This document shows positions 7,318 through 8,142 of a DNA stretch of 8,142 bases, one piece after another. Position numbers and translations under genes: made by a program. How positions within the stretch are numbered: the first letter of the stretch is position 1; each line of letters starts with the position of its first letter. The DNA comes from an uncultured Bacillota bacterium (lineage in GTDB: Bacteria; Bacillota_I; Bacilli_A; RFN20; CAG-826): the NCBI GenBank assembly GCA_946612055.1, contig CAMOEH010000049.1, positions 1 to 8,142 on the forward strand, in the 5' to 3' direction. The notes beneath the pieces are model-generated. The model saw nothing but the letters and a program-made list of their open reading frames with translations. It was not told the origin of the DNA and searched no databases.

Positions 7318-8142
7318 CGGATATCCCCCGCCATTTCAAGTTTCTCTAAGAAAGCTCGCTCAAAAGGCTCATCGGCCTGGAAAAGGACATAGGAAATCTG
7401 CCGTCCGATGGCAAAATCCTTAATCTCGGCGAGATATTCCTCTAAAGCCAACCGATAAGCCTTCATCTCGGATCTTCCGATTCTCAGTTTCATGTTTCTT
7501 TCATCGCCTTTATCGGCGCATTCGGAATCCATCAAATACATCCTACCCCCGTAATTGGGACAAATTTCTTCAGCAGAAAGCACATGAACCAAGAGGACGC
7601 TCTTGTGACGGAACTGCAAGAAATTCACCGCCTTTTGGTAATCGTCGGTGAGAAAATCGGAAATCAAAATAGATAAACCATCGCCAAAGCCAATATCGGA
7701 GAGAGTTTCTACAGCCTTCCCAAAGTTACATTCGCCATCGAAACGGATGTCTTCAATCGAATTAACCATTTGCATGAATTCGTCTTTGCGGCTGATGGGT
7801 CGTTCCCCTAAGCGAACCGCTTGATCGTTTTTCACCAAATAAATCGACAATTTATCCATGTTGTTGACCGCGAGGAAACCTAGTGCAGCCAAGCATTTGA
7901 TGGCGTTCTCCTTCTTGTCTTGATAGAAAGCCATAGAAGAAGAAACGTCCAAAAAAATCCGGACGTGTTGCTGACGCTCATCAACGAATAACTTTAAAAA
8001 ATATTTGTCAAATCTCGCGTAGAGATTCCAATCAATTTTTTTAATGTCGTCCCCAAGGTTATATTCCCTAAAATCAGAAAATTCAACGCTGGAACCGTGT
8101 GATTTGGTTTGGTGAATCCCGCCGAAAAGCCCGTTCTCTAAA
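7314..8142 (-). CDS. DUF58 domain protein (VWA-like), N-terminus cut by window edge
   Basis: This is the C-terminal 275 residues of a DUF58 protein; reading is open to the right edge. The visible start carries the DUF58 signature: a G-G-I-H segment, then EFSDFREYNLGDD, then KIDWNLYARFD and KLFVDE (visible residues about 7-54). A VWA-like fold follows, with the metal site motif D-V-S-S-S (D65, S67, S69 of the fragment) and ISDF (D162). The usual MIDAS threonine position seems to be Asn (GECNFGKA, about residue 139). DUF58 domains run to about 290 residues, so roughly 10-30 domain residues plus any membrane segments are missing. A TTG codon at 7952 could be mistaken for a start, but it encodes the Leu just before the DxSxS motif, inside the conserved domain. 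The gene ends in a 4-base ATGA overlap with the next gene. In this family DUF58 proteins usually follow a MoxR AAA+ ATPase and are thought to work with it; that ATPase is not visible here. Family call is firm; the cellular role is not known. Confidence 0.95.
   Translation of the reverse strand, partial: LENGLFGGIHQTKSHGSSVEFSDFREYNLGDDIKKIDWNLYARFDKYFLKLFVDERQQHVRIFLDVSSSMAFYQDKKENAIKCLAALGFLAVNNMDKLSIYLVKNDQAVRLGERPISRKDEFMQMVNSIEDIRFDGECNFGKAVETLSDIGFGDGLSILISDFLTDDYQKAVNFLQFRHKSVLLVHVLSAEEICPNYGGRMYLMDSECADKGDERNMKLRIGRSEMKAYRLALEEYLAEIKDFAIGRQISYVLFQADEPFERAFLEKLEMAGDIR
7325..7329 (-). promoter_or_regulatory. Ribosome binding site for the BatA-type gene
   Basis: GGGGG (in context GCGGGGGATATCCG) lies 7 bases before the ATG at 7317, within the end of the DUF58 gene. 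A G-only core is not the consensus but the spacing is good, and the ATG is placed right before the first membrane helix. Confidence 0.55.

Noticed and set aside
7314..7952. A shorter DUF58 gene starting at a TTG at 7952
   Set aside because: The same frame stays open to the window edge and the upstream 63 codons encode the conserved DUF58 signature, so the TTG is an internal Leu codon.
8004..8034. A TTGACA-like hexamer on the minus strand that could be an internal promoter
   Set aside because: No acceptable -10 hexamer follows at a proper distance and it lies within the conserved DUF58 coding region.

Overview
All visible genes in this window lie on the minus strand and form one unbroken block read from the right edge (8142) to the left edge (1). 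I see five genes and no intergenic space: every junction overlaps, by 4, 14, 4 and 4 bases in transcription order. No RNA gene, CRISPR array, mobile element, promoter or terminator could be supported. No stretch over 300 bases lacks a gene. Base 1 to 1087 may look empty, but it is the 5' part of a lipoprotein gene that runs off the left edge without a stop.

Organism: probably a Gram-positive (Bacillota) bacterium using the standard code (TGA is a stop, Trp is TGG). Evidence is the purine-rich Shine-Dalgarno sites, two lipoproteins with lipobox cysteines followed by long Ser/Thr-rich linkers, a Firmicutes-type extracellular helical repeat, a CotH-type lipoprotein and moderate GC. The poly-Ser lipoprotein linkers resemble those of uncultured gut Bacilli (RF39/Erysipelotrichia-like), but that placement is only an impression.

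Layout in transcription order: (1) 8142-7314, a DUF58 protein missing its N-terminus; (2) 7317-5449, a BatA-type membrane protein with one von Willebrand factor A (VWA) domain and a glutamine-amidotransferase-like fold; (3) 5462-2865, an 865-residue membrane protein with two VWA domains, the second inserted in an amidotransferase-like fold; (4) 2868-1084, a CotH-family atypical protein kinase lipoprotein; (5) 1087-1 and beyond, a lipoprotein with about four helical repeats.

Genes 1-3 are the core of the widespread MoxR/DUF58/VWA (Bat-like) gene cluster. The MoxR AAA+ ATPase that usually comes first would lie just right of the window (inference). The topology read from charge distribution puts the large parts of genes 2 and 3 outside the membrane, on the same side as the two lipoproteins. 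The unusual point is that a secreted CotH-like kinase and a helical-repeat lipoprotein are translationally coupled to a Bat-like module. My working hypothesis is a trans-envelope machine: a cytosolic ATPase/DUF58 part, extracytoplasmic VWA metal-dependent adhesion scaffolds, and a surface kinase with a partner or substrate.
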